DNA of 64,000 nt from Rudanella sp031411995 (GCA_031411995.1 JANOCD010000143.1:1-64000); one strand, 5' to 3'. Shown: positions 25,952 to 35,324, counted from the stretch's first letter. The notes: a model not told the origin generated them from the letters alone. Numbers and translations are program-made.

Positions 25952-26410
25952 ATGACTCCCGAAACCGCTTTTTCTATTGCCAATGCCCTTGTTCTGCCAC
26001 AGTGGATTCTGATGGCAGTGGCCCCCCGCTGGTTTGTTACGCAATGGCTTACCCGCACACTCGTCATCCCGATGGTGCTGGCGGTCATCTATATTTCCTA
26101 CTTGTTTTCGGGTACGACACCCCTCGATTTCTCATCGTTTGGCACCTTGCAGGGTGTGATGTCGCTGTTGGGATCGGGGCAAAAAGGCGTTGCCCTGGCG
26201 GGCTGGGTTCATTACCTAGCCTTCGACCTCGTGGTTGGCTGCTGGGTTCTCCGCGACGGGCATGAGCGTGGAATCAGTCACTGGCTGCTGATTCCGTGTC
26301 TTTTTGGGTGTTTCATGCTGGGGCCAACCGGGTTGTTGCTGTATGGCGCGATCCGACTTATCGCATCTCTTTTAAACAATACCAATATAAACCCGCAAAA
26401 ATCAAACTGA
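25952..26410 (+). CDS. ABA4-like (DUF4281) membrane protein
   Basis: 152 aa, four hydrophobic spans. The pattern SIANALVLPQWILMAVAP at the N-terminus, WVHYLAFDLVVGCWVLRD in the middle and FGCFMLGPTGLLLY at the C-terminus fits the ABA4-like/DUF4281 family. The plant ABA4 protein acts in neoxanthin (carotenoid) metabolism; the role of bacterial members is not established. No carotenoid gene is near. Its 3' end overlaps the convergent membrane-protein gene by 53 bases. Confidence 0.8.
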   Translation: MTPETAFSIANALVLPQWILMAVAPRWFVTQWLTRTLVIPMVLAVIYISYLFSGTTPLDFSSFGTLQGVMSLLGSGQKGVALAGWVHYLAFDLVVGCWVLRDGHERGISHWLLIPCLFGCFMLGPTGLLLYGAIRLIASLLNNTNINPQKSN

Positions 26411-26837
26411 AAAATACGCCAAAAGAGGTCTGCAACGCACTGATACCCACCACAGCGAGGGGCGCAATCAGGCCAACCAACACCCCGGCCACATAGACGT
26501 AGAACCCAACGCGCCGTTGGAAAAACATCAGTATGGCTCCAATCAGCGTAATGATGCCGTAAAAAAAGTCGGTTCCAGCTAGCGAACGGATCACCTCGGG
26601 GTCGCCGGGCATGGGATCATCGCTGTTGGAGCGGTCTTCGAAATACTCTGGCTTTGCATTAGGATCAACTTTGCGGGGACGGTCAATACGTTCCGTTCGG
26701 GCCACTGCTTCAGTACGGGTATAGGACGTGATACTGTCGATCAGGCTCAATGTGCAACTTAGAAACGTCAGGACGCACAGGAGCGTTAGAAAATCGGAGC
26801 GTTTGGCCGGGGAGGTTGTAGAATCGGAAGGTGACAT
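26358..26837 (-). CDS. Small polytopic membrane protein, unknown function
   Basis: 159 aa with a first span at about 17-35, a hydrophilic acidic/proline loop (about 45-85, TERIDRPRKVDPNAKPEYF) and three further spans (about 90-155). No family is recognised with confidence. The 3' end overlaps the ABA4-like gene, and the 5' end shares a 105-base divergent region with the SCP2 gene. Confidence 0.65.
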   Translation of the reverse strand: MSPSDSTTSPAKRSDFLTLLCVLTFLSCTLSLIDSITSYTRTEAVARTERIDRPRKVDPNAKPEYFEDRSNSDDPMPGDPEVIRSLAGTDFFYGIITLIGAILMFFQRRVGFYVYVAGVLVGLIAPLAVVGISALQTSFGVFFSLIFAGLYWYCLKEMR

Positions 26838-26842
26838 TATGT

Positions 26843-26873
26843 TTTGAAATCGTTGAAATCCGGTATAGTTTTG
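26843..26873 (+). promoter_or_regulatory. Bacteroidota sigma-ABfr-type promoter for the SCP2 gene
   Basis: TTTG at 26843-26846, 19-base spacer, TAGTTTTG at 26866-26873: an exact match to TTTG-N19-TAnnTTTG. Expected transcription start about 26880, leaving a 5' leader of about 60 bases. Confidence 0.75.
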
Positions 26874-26942
26874 AGGGTAGCGTGGTCGGTTCGCCGATGC
26901 GATTCCAACCCCGCTACAAAGTAAACGAAAAACCAGTTAACA

Positions 26943-27239
26943 ATGACTTTACAGGAACTTACGGATCAAATCCGACTCAAAGCTACCCATGCCGATGGCC
27001 TGGATGCCACCATTAAATTAGCCACTGATCAGGGGCCAATTTTTATTGATGCTAAACAGTCGCCCGCCGTTGTAACGAACGACGACAGCCCCGCCGACAC
27101 AACAATTTCCGTTACGGTTGCTGACCTTATTAAGTTGGGAACCGGCGACCTTAACCCCATGATGGCCTTTATGACCGGCAAACTCAAAGTGCAGGGCGAT
27201 ATGGGCGTAGCCATGAAAATGGGCCAGATAATGGGCTAA
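26943..27239 (+). CDS. SCP2 sterol-carrier-domain protein
   Basis: 98-aa single-domain SCP-2-like protein. The pattern TIKLATDQGPIFIDAKQSP ... ADTTISVTVADLIKLGTGDLNPMMAFMTGKLKVQGDMGVAMK is that of the SCP2 lipid-binding fold, and the length matches stand-alone bacterial members. It likely binds hydrophobic ligands in the cytoplasm; the ligand is unknown. It is preceded by a consensus promoter and followed by a short GC-rich terminator, so it is probably monocistronic. Confidence 0.88.
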   Translation: MTLQELTDQIRLKATHADGLDATIKLATDQGPIFIDAKQSPAVVTNDDSPADTTISVTVADLIKLGTGDLNPMMAFMTGKLKVQGDMGVAMKMGQIMG

Positions 27240-27252
27240 TCTCGAACGTATC

Positions 27253-27268
27253 ACCCCGGCGGGGTTTT
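27253..27268 (+). terminator. Short GC hairpin with T-run
   Basis: ACCCC-GGC-GGGGT (27253-27265) followed by TTT, 14 bases after the SCP2 stop. Short stem, so only moderate support. Confidence 0.5.
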
Positions 27269-30200
27269 CTACGGCTCCAGGGTCAACCGCCCGCCCGCGC
27301 CATAAACCAACCGGCTGACCGGGTCATAGAGTAAGGCTGTCACAAAGGCCAGGTAACTCGCTGGAATGGTGACGGCGTGTTTGAGCCTGGCCCGGTCGCC
27401 GAGTTGCGGAACGCGATTCACATTCCAGATGGCGGGGTTATTCCAGTTACCGGTGGAGATGGTGAAGATCTCGTTCTGAACTTCTACGGCACCCATGTCA
27501 ATCCCCCCACCCACAAAGCGGATGTTGCCCGCTAAATCAGTGGTGCCGACTACAGCAGTGGTGGTGGCCGGGTCTCCGGCGTTGATGGCCGGAGACCCGG
27601 CCCGGAGCCGGGTGGATGTGGTGCTGACAAAGGGCGAGGTCGTGGTGGTGAGGTTGCCTGTGACGCTGGTATAACCCGTTACCGTTACCGACGAAGGATC
27701 GAACAAACTGTAGCGAGCCGGGATGGTGGCACTGATGTTGACGAAGGTATTGCCGCCACCGTTCCCAAATAGTACACAGTTGGTCAGGCTGGGGCTGCTG
27801 GTGCCAAAAGCACCATAGCTATACATTGCCCCGCCCGAGGTGCTGGCTGTATTGGCTTGAAAGGAGCAGTTGGTCAAACTGGGGCTGCTGATGCCAGAAG
27901 AGGCATCGTTATACATCGCCCCGCCATAGGTTGCTAAATTGGCTTGAAACAGGCAGTTCGTTAGGCTGGGGCTGCTGATACCAAAAGCACCATAGTTATA
28001 CACCGCACCACCAGAGAGGGCAGTATTAGCTTGAAACAGGCAGTTGGTCAGGCTGGGGCTACTGATACCAAACTGCCCGTCGTTTAACATCGCCCCGCCA
28101 TAGGTTGCCTCATTGGCTTGAAACAGGCAGTTGGTCAAACTGGGGCTACTGGTACCTAAAAAATAGCCATCGTTATACATTGCCCCGCCAGAGCTGGCTG
28201 TATTGGCTTGAAACAGGCAGTTACGGATGGTGGGGCTGCATACATTACCGCTACCCCGTCCATTGTTATACATCCCCCCACCGAAGCTGTCGGGGAAGGG
28301 GCCGTTGGCATTGCCACCCGTGATGACAAAGCCGTCGAGAATGGAAGTGCGGTCCGGCGTTCCGGTGGTTAGGCCCGTTGGGTTACTGATGACGTGGTAG
28401 CTGTTGTCGGTGTTATTACCTACCGTGCCAATATCCCCACTGAGGGTGGTGGAAGTCAGTGTGGTCAGATTCACAGTTGGGCGTTGGCTGAGCGTGGTTT
28501 CTGTCCCCACAAAACCGCCATAGATCGCTACGTTGGGCCGCATCGAGAAACTGATGGTGCGGCTGGCTGGGCCGGTCGTGCTGGTGGGTTTGTACACACC
28601 GTTGGCGACCCAAATTTCGGTCAAACTGCCGCTACAACCGTACATCACCGCGCTTTGCAGGTCGGGGAAGGCATCGGTCCAACTCAAGCCCGTGCTGGTT
28701 CCGCTGGCCCCGGCCCGCACATACAGCCGGGTGGCATCATAGCAAAACTCATACGCCCCCATATCAATCCGGCCACCCATAATGCGATTGTTTCCGGCCA
28801 AATCACTGCTGCCGACCATAGCTAAGGTGGTGGCGGGGTCTCCGGCGTTGATAGCCTGGGAGCCAACCGCGAGTTGGGCGGCCGACGTTCCGGTTGATGT
28901 GGTGCTGGCAAAGGGCGAGGTATAGGTGATGAGGTTGCCCGTGATGTTGATGTAGCCACTCATCGTATCAAACAAACTATAGCGGGCTGAGACACTGGCG
29001 ACGATGCTAACGAAGGTATTGTAGTCCCCATTGTTAAATAGTATGCAGTTGGTCAGCACCGGCCTCGACGTGCCATTAGAACCATTAGTACTATACGAAC
29101 GTCCATCGTTGTACATTGCCCCGCCATTAGAACGGGCGGTATTAGCTTGAAACGAGCAGTTCGTCAGGCTGGGGCTGCTGGTGCCCCCATCAGCCCCATG
29201 GTTATCTATCGCCCCGCCAAAATTGGCGTTATTGGCTTGAAATGAGCAGTTACGGATGGTGGGGCTGCTGATGCCACCCGAATCGCCACTGTTACTCATC
29301 GCCCCGCCAGAACCGGCTGAATTGGTTTGAAACAGACAGTTGGTCAGGCTTGGGCTGCTGATGCCGCCCGAACCGCCACCGTTAATAATAGCCCCACCAC
29401 TGAAATAGGCGATATTGGCTTGAAACAGACAATTAGTTAAGCTGGGGCTGCTGATGCCACCAGAAGTGCCAACGTTATACATCGCCCCACCACTGGCATC
29501 GCCCCTATTGGCTTGAAACAGGCAGTTGGTCAGGCTCGGGCTGCTGATGCCACCAGAGCGGCCATTGTTATACATCGCCCCGCCATCGTCATCGGCCTTA
29601 TTGGCTTGAAACAGGCAGTTGGTCAGGCTGGGGCTGCTGATGCCACCAGCAGAGCCATCGTTATACATCGCCCCGCCAGATGTGGCCCCATTGGCTTGAA
29701 ACAGGCAGTTTCGGATGGTGGGGCTACAAAAATTGCCAGTTCCTGAGCCGTTGTTGTAGATGCCGCCCCCAACGTCGTCGGGGAACGTGCCGAAGGTAGA
29801 GCCACCCCGGGTAATGACAAAGCCGTCGAGAATGGCGGTGGTGGTCAGGCCCGTTGGGTTGCTGATGACGTGGTTGCTGTTGTCGAAGTTGCTGTTCGGG
29901 TTACCCAGCTCGCCACTAAGGGTGGTGGAGGATGGTTGTGATGCCCCGCCGAGACCGCTGCCAGGAGTGGTCAGGTTCACCGCCGGGCGTTGGCTAAGGG
30001 TGATTTCCGTACCGGAAAAGCCGCCGTAAATCGCTACGCCCGCTTTCATGGCAAAGCTGATTGTGCGACTGGCGGGGCCGGTCGTGCTGGTGGGTTTGTA
30101 GAGGCCTCCTCTCACCCAAACCTGATCGTTGGCACTGCTGGCGTTGATGGCTCCCTGCAAATTGGTAGTGCTGGTGGCCCAACTCGTTGCACTGGCCGGG

Positions 30201-30331
30201 TTACTATTAGTGCCAGTGGCCGAGACGTACCGAACCGATTGGGCGGTGGTAGTCAGGTTGCACAGGAGCAGTAGTAAAACAAGTGGCTTTTGAACCAGAT
30301 ACCGATACAGGAAGGCGTAATAGGGCTTCAT
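27269..30331 (-). CDS. Secreted beta-helix repeat protein (choice-of-anchor Q type)
   Basis: 1020 aa. Signal peptide (about 1-31, ending TTAQ). Two homologous halves: each starts with an entry segment (ATSTTNLQGAINASSANDQVWV near 50 and LQSAVMYGCSGSLTEIWV near 565), then GGLYKPTSTTGPASRTISF or GVYKPTSTTGPASRTISF, then parallel beta-helix rungs of the form SPSLTNCLFQANxxxxGGAMYN. Roughly nine rungs occur in the first half and six in the second. Each half ends with INAGDPATT...DLAGN and DMGAYEF or DMGAVEV. It is predicted to be a cell-surface or extracellular stalk or polysaccharide-binding protein. The DNA of the rungs is nearly identical, giving tandem repeats of about 100-111 bp. Confidence 0.85.
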   Translation of the reverse strand: MKPYYAFLYRYLVQKPLVLLLLLCNLTTTAQSVRYVSATGTNSNPASATSWATSTTNLQGAINASSANDQVWVRGGLYKPTSTTGPASRTISFAMKAGVAIYGGFSGTEITLSQRPAVNLTTPGSGLGGASQPSSTTLSGELGNPNSNFDNSNHVISNPTGLTTTAILDGFVITRGGSTFGTFPDDVGGGIYNNGSGTGNFCSPTIRNCLFQANGATSGGAMYNDGSAGGISSPSLTNCLFQANKADDDGGAMYNNGRSGGISSPSLTNCLFQANRGDASGGAMYNVGTSGGISSPSLTNCLFQANIAYFSGGAIINGGGSGGISSPSLTNCLFQTNSAGSGGAMSNSGDSGGISSPTIRNCSFQANNANFGGAIDNHGADGGTSSPSLTNCSFQANTARSNGGAMYNDGRSYSTNGSNGTSRPVLTNCILFNNGDYNTFVSIVASVSARYSLFDTMSGYINITGNLITYTSPFASTTSTGTSAAQLAVGSQAINAGDPATTLAMVGSSDLAGNNRIMGGRIDMGAYEFCYDATRLYVRAGASGTSTGLSWTDAFPDLQSAVMYGCSGSLTEIWVANGVYKPTSTTGPASRTISFSMRPNVAIYGGFVGTETTLSQRPTVNLTTLTSTTLSGDIGTVGNNTDNSYHVISNPTGLTTGTPDRTSILDGFVITGGNANGPFPDSFGGGMYNNGRGSGNVCSPTIRNCLFQANTASSGGAMYNDGYFLGTSSPSLTNCLFQANEATYGGAMLNDGQFGISSPSLTNCLFQANTALSGGAVYNYGAFGISSPSLTNCLFQANLATYGGAMYNDASSGISSPSLTNCSFQANTASTSGGAMYSYGAFGTSSPSLTNCVLFGNGGGNTFVNISATIPARYSLFDPSSVTVTGYTSVTGNLTTTTSPFVSTTSTRLRAGSPAINAGDPATTTAVVGTTDLAGNIRFVGGGIDMGAVEVQNEIFTISTGNWNNPAIWNVNRVPQLGDRARLKHAVTIPASYLAFVTALLYDPVSRLVYGAGGRLTLEP
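27775..28235. repeat. Tandem repeats encoding beta-helix rungs, second half
   Basis: About five units of 99-111 bp, each containing GGCTTGAAACAGGCAGTT or a close variant and GTCAGGCTGGGGCTGCTG. They encode consecutive rungs of the beta-helix protein and are candidates for copy-number change by slippage. Confidence 0.8.
29110..29730. repeat. Tandem repeats encoding beta-helix rungs, first half
   Basis: Six or so units of about 102-111 bp closely matching the set at 27775-28235. Together the two arrays form long direct repeats about 1.4 kb apart in one gene. Confidence 0.8.
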
Positions 30332-30568
30332 GAAAATGGAGGATAATCTTGTGTGTCAAATTGTTAGCGAAAGATAAACTGGCTGGTAGTCAAAGCCTAA
30401 CTAAAAGGAAAGAGAACTGATTGAATGGTTAGTAGTTGGTCGAAGCGGGCGGTCAATCAGTGGGTAATTCGATAGTAAGTTTCAACGACCAATGACTTAC
30501 TATCGAATGACCTGTACGCCGAAGTAGGCAACGCCTAATAACCAACTAACTTAACAAGCAACCACCCA

Positions 30569-31981
30569 ATGACCAACCCCACTTCGTCGCGCCGGAAATT
30601 CCTACAGCATTCGGTGGCAGCCGCTGCCAGCTTCTACATTGTTCCCCGCCATGTGTTGGGACGGGGTTTTGTGGCCCCTTCCGACAAGCTCAATATTGCC
30701 GCCATTGGGTGCGGGGGCAAGGGCGATGTAAACGTCCGGCTGGCCTTCAACAATGGCTCCGACAACATGGTGGCCCTGTGCGACGTGGACGACCGGCAAG
30801 CGAAAAAGTACCGCGAAAAATTCCCCAACGCGGCCTATTTCAAAGACTACCGGAAACTATTCGATGAGGCTGCCAACTCGTTCGATGCCGTCATTGTGAG
30901 TACGCCCGACCATATGCACGCCCCCATTGCCATGGCTGCCATGCAGTTGGGCAAGCATGTTTATGTGGAAAAACCCCTTACTCACGATATTTATGAGGCC
31001 CGACAACTCACCGAAGCCGCCCGCCAATACAAAGTCGTGACCCAAATGGGGAATCAGGGCAGCAGTGGTGACTCAACCCGGATGATCGAAACCTACATTC
31101 AGCAGGGATTGATTGGCCGGGTGAGCAAGGTGGAGTGCTGGACAAATCGACCGGTGTGGCCGCAGGGTGTAAAATCACCGAAAGACAAAGGTGAAAGTCA
31201 GCCAATTCCACCCGAACTGGACTGGAAATTGTGGCTCGGCACAGCTCCCTTCCGCAACTACCACGAAGCGTATCATCCCTTCCGGTGGCGGGGCTACTGG
31301 GATTTTGGCACCGGTGCGCTGGGCGATATGGGCTGCCACTTTATGGACGTTCCGTTCCGCGCCCTGAAACTCAAATACCCTACCTCGGTCGAGTGTAGCG
31401 TAGGTACGGTTTATGCAGATTTTTTTCAGGAAGCTTTTTTCGATGATGTCTGTCCGCCTTCGTCAGCCATTCACCTCACGTTTCCGTCGGATGATCGGAA
31501 AGTAAAAGAAATTAAACTTTCGTGGTATGACGGGGGCATCCGGCCACAGGTTCCCGACGGTGTACCCTACGAAGTTATGTTTGCCAATATCGACGGTGGT
31601 ATGCTCTTTCACGGCTCCAAAGGGATGCTCACGGCAGGTTTGTTTGGCGATAATCCGCGTTTGTTTCCGGTCGAAAAGTTTGAGGGAAAAAACTTGCCCG
31701 CGCCTGAAGAACCGCTCGTACCCGGCAAAACCGAAGGGCATCAGCAACAGTGGGTAAATGCCTGCAAACAAGGCTACGGTGCCTATACCTCCTCGTCATT
31801 CGATGAATCGGGGCCGCTGACAGAGACCGTTTTAATGGGTAACCTGGCTACCCGCAGTTTCATGTACCGTGAGAACGGAAAATTCCCCGGCCGCAAAAAA
31901 CTACTTTGGGACGGGGAAAATCAAAAAATCACCAACTTCGATTACGCCAACCAATTTGTCCGGCGGCAATACGCGCTGTAA
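30569..31981 (+). CDS. Gfo/Idh/MocA-family oxidoreductase, Tat-exported
   Basis: 470 aa. The N-terminus has SRRKFLQHSVAAAASFYIVP, a twin-arginine-type signal. The Rossmann fold follows: LNIAAIGCGGKGD (about 40-52) and the conserved EKPLTHD with the family lysine (about 133). The C-terminal dimerisation/substrate domain includes GTGALGDMGCHFMD. The family catalyses NAD(P)-dependent oxidation or reduction of sugars, and Tat-exported members are common in Bacteroidota glycan metabolism. The substrate is unknown. No sugar-utilisation gene adjoins it, and it ends at a strong hairpin. Confidence 0.9.
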   Translation: MTNPTSSRRKFLQHSVAAAASFYIVPRHVLGRGFVAPSDKLNIAAIGCGGKGDVNVRLAFNNGSDNMVALCDVDDRQAKKYREKFPNAAYFKDYRKLFDEAANSFDAVIVSTPDHMHAPIAMAAMQLGKHVYVEKPLTHDIYEARQLTEAARQYKVVTQMGNQGSSGDSTRMIETYIQQGLIGRVSKVECWTNRPVWPQGVKSPKDKGESQPIPPELDWKLWLGTAPFRNYHEAYHPFRWRGYWDFGTGALGDMGCHFMDVPFRALKLKYPTSVECSVGTVYADFFQEAFFDDVCPPSSAIHLTFPSDDRKVKEIKLSWYDGGIRPQVPDGVPYEVMFANIDGGMLFHGSKGMLTAGLFGDNPRLFPVEKFEGKNLPAPEEPLVPGKTEGHQQQWVNACKQGYGAYTSSSFDESGPLTETVLMGNLATRSFMYRENGKFPGRKKLLWDGENQKITNFDYANQFVRRQYAL

Positions 31982-32020
31982 ATAATGAATCGCACCGATT
32001 CGCCGGTGCGATTCATTATT
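31981..32020. terminator. 17-bp perfect hairpin, bidirectional terminator
   Basis: AATAATGAATCGCACCG (31981-31997) pairs perfectly with 32004-32020, 6-base loop. It begins at the last base of the oxidoreductase stop and ends 4 bases before the stop of the convergent stress-protein gene, so it can serve both. Confidence 0.75.
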
Positions 32021-32024
32021 CATT

Positions 32025-32798
32025 TTACCGCTTCGTTACATCACTTTCGGGGTCAACAGTCCGGTTGTAGCCAGGGTTCGTATTAACCATATTTTCGGCA
32101 TCAACATCGGCATCGGGGCGTTTCATCGATTCGTTATTATTCCAGCTCCGATCTTCGCGCAGGCGGTTTGTTTCGTCCACCGACCCGTCGAAAATGCGGC
32201 TCCTGTTACGATTGCCGCGATCACCCATACCCGACTGTTGTCCCATATCCTGCTGATGTGTCCCGGTGGTAGAATTCCAGTCGGTGCCGGCAGGCGCGTT
32301 CATGGCTGAATCGCGGTTGGTCGAGTCGGTATTATCGTAATTAGTCGAATCTGAGGTCACGTGGGGCGTATTGCCATAAATTGGATTGAGCGGATCGGCC
32401 GACACGCCAGTTGTGAGGCCACTCCGATACTGTTCGGCCCGTTCGTTCACGTCGATGGCACCGGCATCATCCAGAATATCGGCAACCCGTTCGGCTTCGT
32501 CTTCGCTTTGCGCATGAACCGTCAGGATGGAATGACGCTCACCAACCGTTGAATACCGATCCCGGTCGTCGTCGTCATCACCGAACAACGAAGCGAAAAA
32601 GCCCATGATGCCGCCTTTCTTTTCGTGGTTGTGGTCATCATCGGTTCGATACTCAGCCGAAACATTGGCAGTAGCGTCAGATGGGTTTTGAGTTGACAGG
32701 TCGATGTTATTACGCGAAAAACCAGCTTCCATCAGTTCCTGCATTGCTGTTTGTGCTTCTGAGGCATCATCGAAGATGCCAATAACGGTCTGTGCCAT
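32025..32798 (-). CDS. YflT/GsiB-17M-type general stress protein
   Basis: 257 aa from ATG 32798 (MAQTVIGIFDDASEAQ); an upstream in-frame start at 32837 is less likely. Residues 1-115 fit the heat-induced stress protein YflT domain (general stress protein 17M-like), with an insertion rich in Asp and His (GDDDDDRDR). The remaining 140 residues are low-complexity, hydrophilic and probably disordered (repeated DSTNRDS, NRNRSR). Soluble cytoplasmic protein, probably stress-related. A GCCTATAGGC palindrome lies upstream at 32847-32856 and might be an operator. Confidence 0.7.
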   Translation of the reverse strand: MAQTVIGIFDDASEAQTAMQELMEAGFSRNNIDLSTQNPSDATANVSAEYRTDDDHNHEKKGGIMGFFASLFGDDDDDRDRYSTVGERHSILTVHAQSEDEAERVADILDDAGAIDVNERAEQYRSGLTTGVSADPLNPIYGNTPHVTSDSTNYDNTDSTNRDSAMNAPAGTDWNSTTGTHQQDMGQQSGMGDRGNRNRSRIFDGSVDETNRLREDRSWNNNESMKRPDADVDAENMVNTNPGYNRTVDPESDVTKR

Positions 32799-33031
32799 GT
32801 GGTTTGTTGTTAACGTTGTTTTAGAATAGTCACCCATAATCTATATGCCTATAGGCTTACTCATGAAACGGAGCATAGCATGGGTTGTTCAGAAATAATA
32901 AGTTAAACGGATTAAAATTATCCGGGTACGAATTAGACTTATCGAAGAAAACAAGCCTTTACAGATCAGTAAGCATTGAAGCCGTTGCCTAAGCAATCAC
33001 CCAGCTGTATAGTACTATTCCAACAAAGCCC

Positions 33032-33039
33032 TATTTTTG
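33032..33039 (+). promoter_or_regulatory. Possible -7 element for the glycosyltransferase operon
   Basis: TATTTTTG matches TAnnTTTG and sits 22 bases before the TTG start of the first glycosyltransferase. No TTTG was found at the expected -33 distance, so support is partial. Confidence 0.4.
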
Positions 33040-33061
33040 TAGCGTGCAATCATAACTTACT

Positions 33062-34042
33062 TTGGATAGTTCAACGATAACCCCACCCGATACCATTCAT
33101 ATTGTTATCCCACTTTTCAATGATTGGGAAGCTCTTAGCCTATTACTCGAACGTGTTCGGGCTGTTGTGGAGCCATCGGTGCAGAATCGGCTATCATTCC
33201 TGATTGTAGACGATTGTTCGGCGCAGGATTATCAGACACTACCCACAGGTGTAGGCCGTTCGCTGTCGATTTTGCGGCTCTACCGGAACGTCGGTCACCA
33301 GAAGGCCATTGCCCTGGGGCTTTCATACCTTGCCGATCAGCCAACCCCCTGTGCAACTATCGTAATGGATTCCGACGGCGAAGACCAACCCGAAGACATT
33401 CAGAAGCTGGTGCAGGCTTCTGTCGAAAACCCCGGCCATGTGGTGTTTGCCCAACGAACCAAACGGCGTGAAAAACTCCTGTTCCGGGTGTTTTATAAGT
33501 TATACAAAGGCGCGTTTCGATTGCTCACGGGCAAGGTCATCACGTTTGGCAATTTTAGCCTGGTGCCACCCAACCTGCTTCGGAAACTGGCGCATGTTTC
33601 CGAAATCTGGAATAATTATCCGGGGGGAGTCATCCGGTCGCGCCTGCCCTACACCGCCATCCCGCTCGAACGGGGCAGTCGGCTGGCGGGCGAATCGAAA
33701 ATGAATTTTGTATCGCTCATTTTACATGGACTGAGCACCGTTTCTGTATTAATGGATACCACTGCCGTCCGAATTGCGTTGTTTTGCGTAATGGCAGCGT
33801 TAGCCTCAGTGGTTGGCATCGGCATTGTGGTGATTCTGCGTTTCTTCACCGACTTTGGTCCCAAACCCGGTGTGCCAAGTTGGGGGAGTTATTTGGTTAT
33901 TTGGTTTTTGGTGGTGATTATGCAGGCATTCCTGATTTCATTGCTTTTAGTATTCATCGTGTTAACTTATCGCACACAACCTCAATTCATTCCGGCTATC
34001 GAATACCAGAATTTCGTGGAACGCCGGGACGTAATTTATTAA
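33062..34042 (+). CDS. GT2-family glycosyltransferase with C-terminal membrane spans
   Basis: 326 aa. Starts at a TTG (33062), the only start just ahead of the family N-terminus IHIVIPLFNDW. GT-A fold with DDCSA (about 53) and the metal/nucleotide motif MDSDGEDQPEDI (about 102-113), followed by two C-terminal membrane spans (about 235-260, 275-305) as in polyprenyl-phosphate-sugar synthases (DPM1/GtrB-like). It probably transfers a sugar to a lipid phosphate on the inner membrane face. It is first in a five-gene cluster ending in an MBOAT. Its stop overlaps the next start as TAATG (34040-34044). Confidence 0.88.
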   Translation: MDSSTITPPDTIHIVIPLFNDWEALSLLLERVRAVVEPSVQNRLSFLIVDDCSAQDYQTLPTGVGRSLSILRLYRNVGHQKAIALGLSYLADQPTPCATIVMDSDGEDQPEDIQKLVQASVENPGHVVFAQRTKRREKLLFRVFYKLYKGAFRLLTGKVITFGNFSLVPPNLLRKLAHVSEIWNNYPGGVIRSRLPYTAIPLERGSRLAGESKMNFVSLILHGLSTVSVLMDTTAVRIALFCVMAALASVVGIGIVVILRFFTDFGPKPGVPSWGSYLVIWFLVVIMQAFLISLLLVFIVLTYRTQPQFIPAIEYQNFVERRDVIY

Positions 34043-35301
34043 TGATTTCATTCGATACAACCTCTTTAATCAAAGCTATAATTGCACTGGTGCTTTCGGT
34101 GACAGTGATGGTGGTTTGGGGGCAACAACGGCGGCTTTTGCCCGTGCTGAATGCCAACGAACGAGCGACCCGATGGCTGGCTTTTTTAGCACTTCGGCTG
34201 GTGCCATTCGCCATTATCTACCTGGTCCTCGATCAGGACCCGCGCTCCGATGTGCAGTTTTTTTATGAGCGGGCCGTGCCGGCCATGCAGGGCAAGCTTG
34301 TTTATCGCGATTTTCTGTCCTACCATGCGCCCCTGTTCACCTATATCACGGTCTTGCCGCTGTTTATCTGGAACAATGCCCGCGTATTGATTCTTTTCAT
34401 GGCCCTGGTGGAGTTTGCCATTGCCAATGCCACCTTTCGGTATGCTCAGACCAATATGCCCGATGCTCTGCTGCGCTTTGTTATTTATTATTTGATGCCT
34501 CTGCCGTTTGTGGCTATGGTGTTGAGCAGCGAAGAAGATGTGTGGATGTGGGGCTTTGGGTTGCTCACCATGGCCTTGCCCGCCAGCCTCAGCGACCGGC
34601 GTTTTGCTTTTCTGACCGGTCTGATTTGGGGCTTGGGTATGCTCACCATCAAATTCATGCTGATTGTGTTGCTGATTCCCCTTTTCTTTCTGATTCGCGA
34701 CCGGTTCTATTATTTGCTGGGCCTCTTGGTGATCGGGATTCCAACCCTGTTGATTTTATATGGGCTGATGGGAACCGCTTTTCTGATGCCTATTCAGCAC
34801 ACGTCTAATGCGATGGCTCCGAATTTAGTCAGCGTTTTGCGGCCAATTCTGGGCAGTTTATTTGGGCAGGTATCCCTCACCAGTTTAAACTGGGTGGGAC
34901 TATTGAGCACCATCGGAATTGGGTCGTTTGTTGCCTGGAAATTCCGTAATCTAGGCTATCGACGGGCGTTTCCACTCGTGTTTTGTTTTGTGTTTGGCTT
35001 GTTCATGGTGTTGTTGCCCAGTGCGCCGGGCTATTACCTTTTCACGCAGGAAATGGCCCTTGTGTTTGTGGTTCTGGCCAACACCCGAACCCATTGGTGG
35101 CGGTTTTCAGTCTTGAATTTCCTGCTGGTTATTCAACCCATTCTGATGATCGTTTATGCTAACAACGTTCTTTATACTAACTTATCGATGCTGGTCAATC
35201 CCATTTATGGACTTGATTACGTTATTCAGATTATCGAATTAGCCTTATTGATTTGGTTAGTGATGCTCACGTATAAAAAATTAAAAGTGGTTAGTGATTA
35301 G
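34042..35301 (+). CDS. Polytopic GT-C-like glycosyltransferase (GT87/DUF2029 type)
   Basis: 419 aa from ATG 34042, overlapping the previous stop. About ten membrane spans. An Asp-rich first periplasmic loop contains DQDPRSDVQFFYERAVP (about 58-75), the pattern of GT-C enzymes that use polyprenyl-linked sugars, and SSEEDVWMW follows near 158. The next gene encodes a paralog with the same two landmarks. Probably adds a sugar to a glycan in the periplasm, using the product of the flanking GT2 enzymes (inference). Confidence 0.75.
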   Translation: MISFDTTSLIKAIIALVLSVTVMVVWGQQRRLLPVLNANERATRWLAFLALRLVPFAIIYLVLDQDPRSDVQFFYERAVPAMQGKLVYRDFLSYHAPLFTYITVLPLFIWNNARVLILFMALVEFAIANATFRYAQTNMPDALLRFVIYYLMPLPFVAMVLSSEEDVWMWGFGLLTMALPASLSDRRFAFLTGLIWGLGMLTIKFMLIVLLIPLFFLIRDRFYYLLGLLVIGIPTLLILYGLMGTAFLMPIQHTSNAMAPNLVSVLRPILGSLFGQVSLTSLNWVGLLSTIGIGSFVAWKFRNLGYRRAFPLVFCFVFGLFMVLLPSAPGYYLFTQEMALVFVVLANTRTHWWRFSVLNFLLVIQPILMIVYANNVLYTNLSMLVNPIYGLDYVIQIIELALLIWLVMLTYKKLKVVSD

Positions 35302-35324
35302 TTACCACTAACTACTCGATAGTT

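Noticed and set aside
27775..29730. Regular spaced repeats that might suggest a CRISPR array
   Set aside because: Units are 100-111 bp, in frame and encode beta-helix rungs; no short spacer/repeat pattern and no cas genes.
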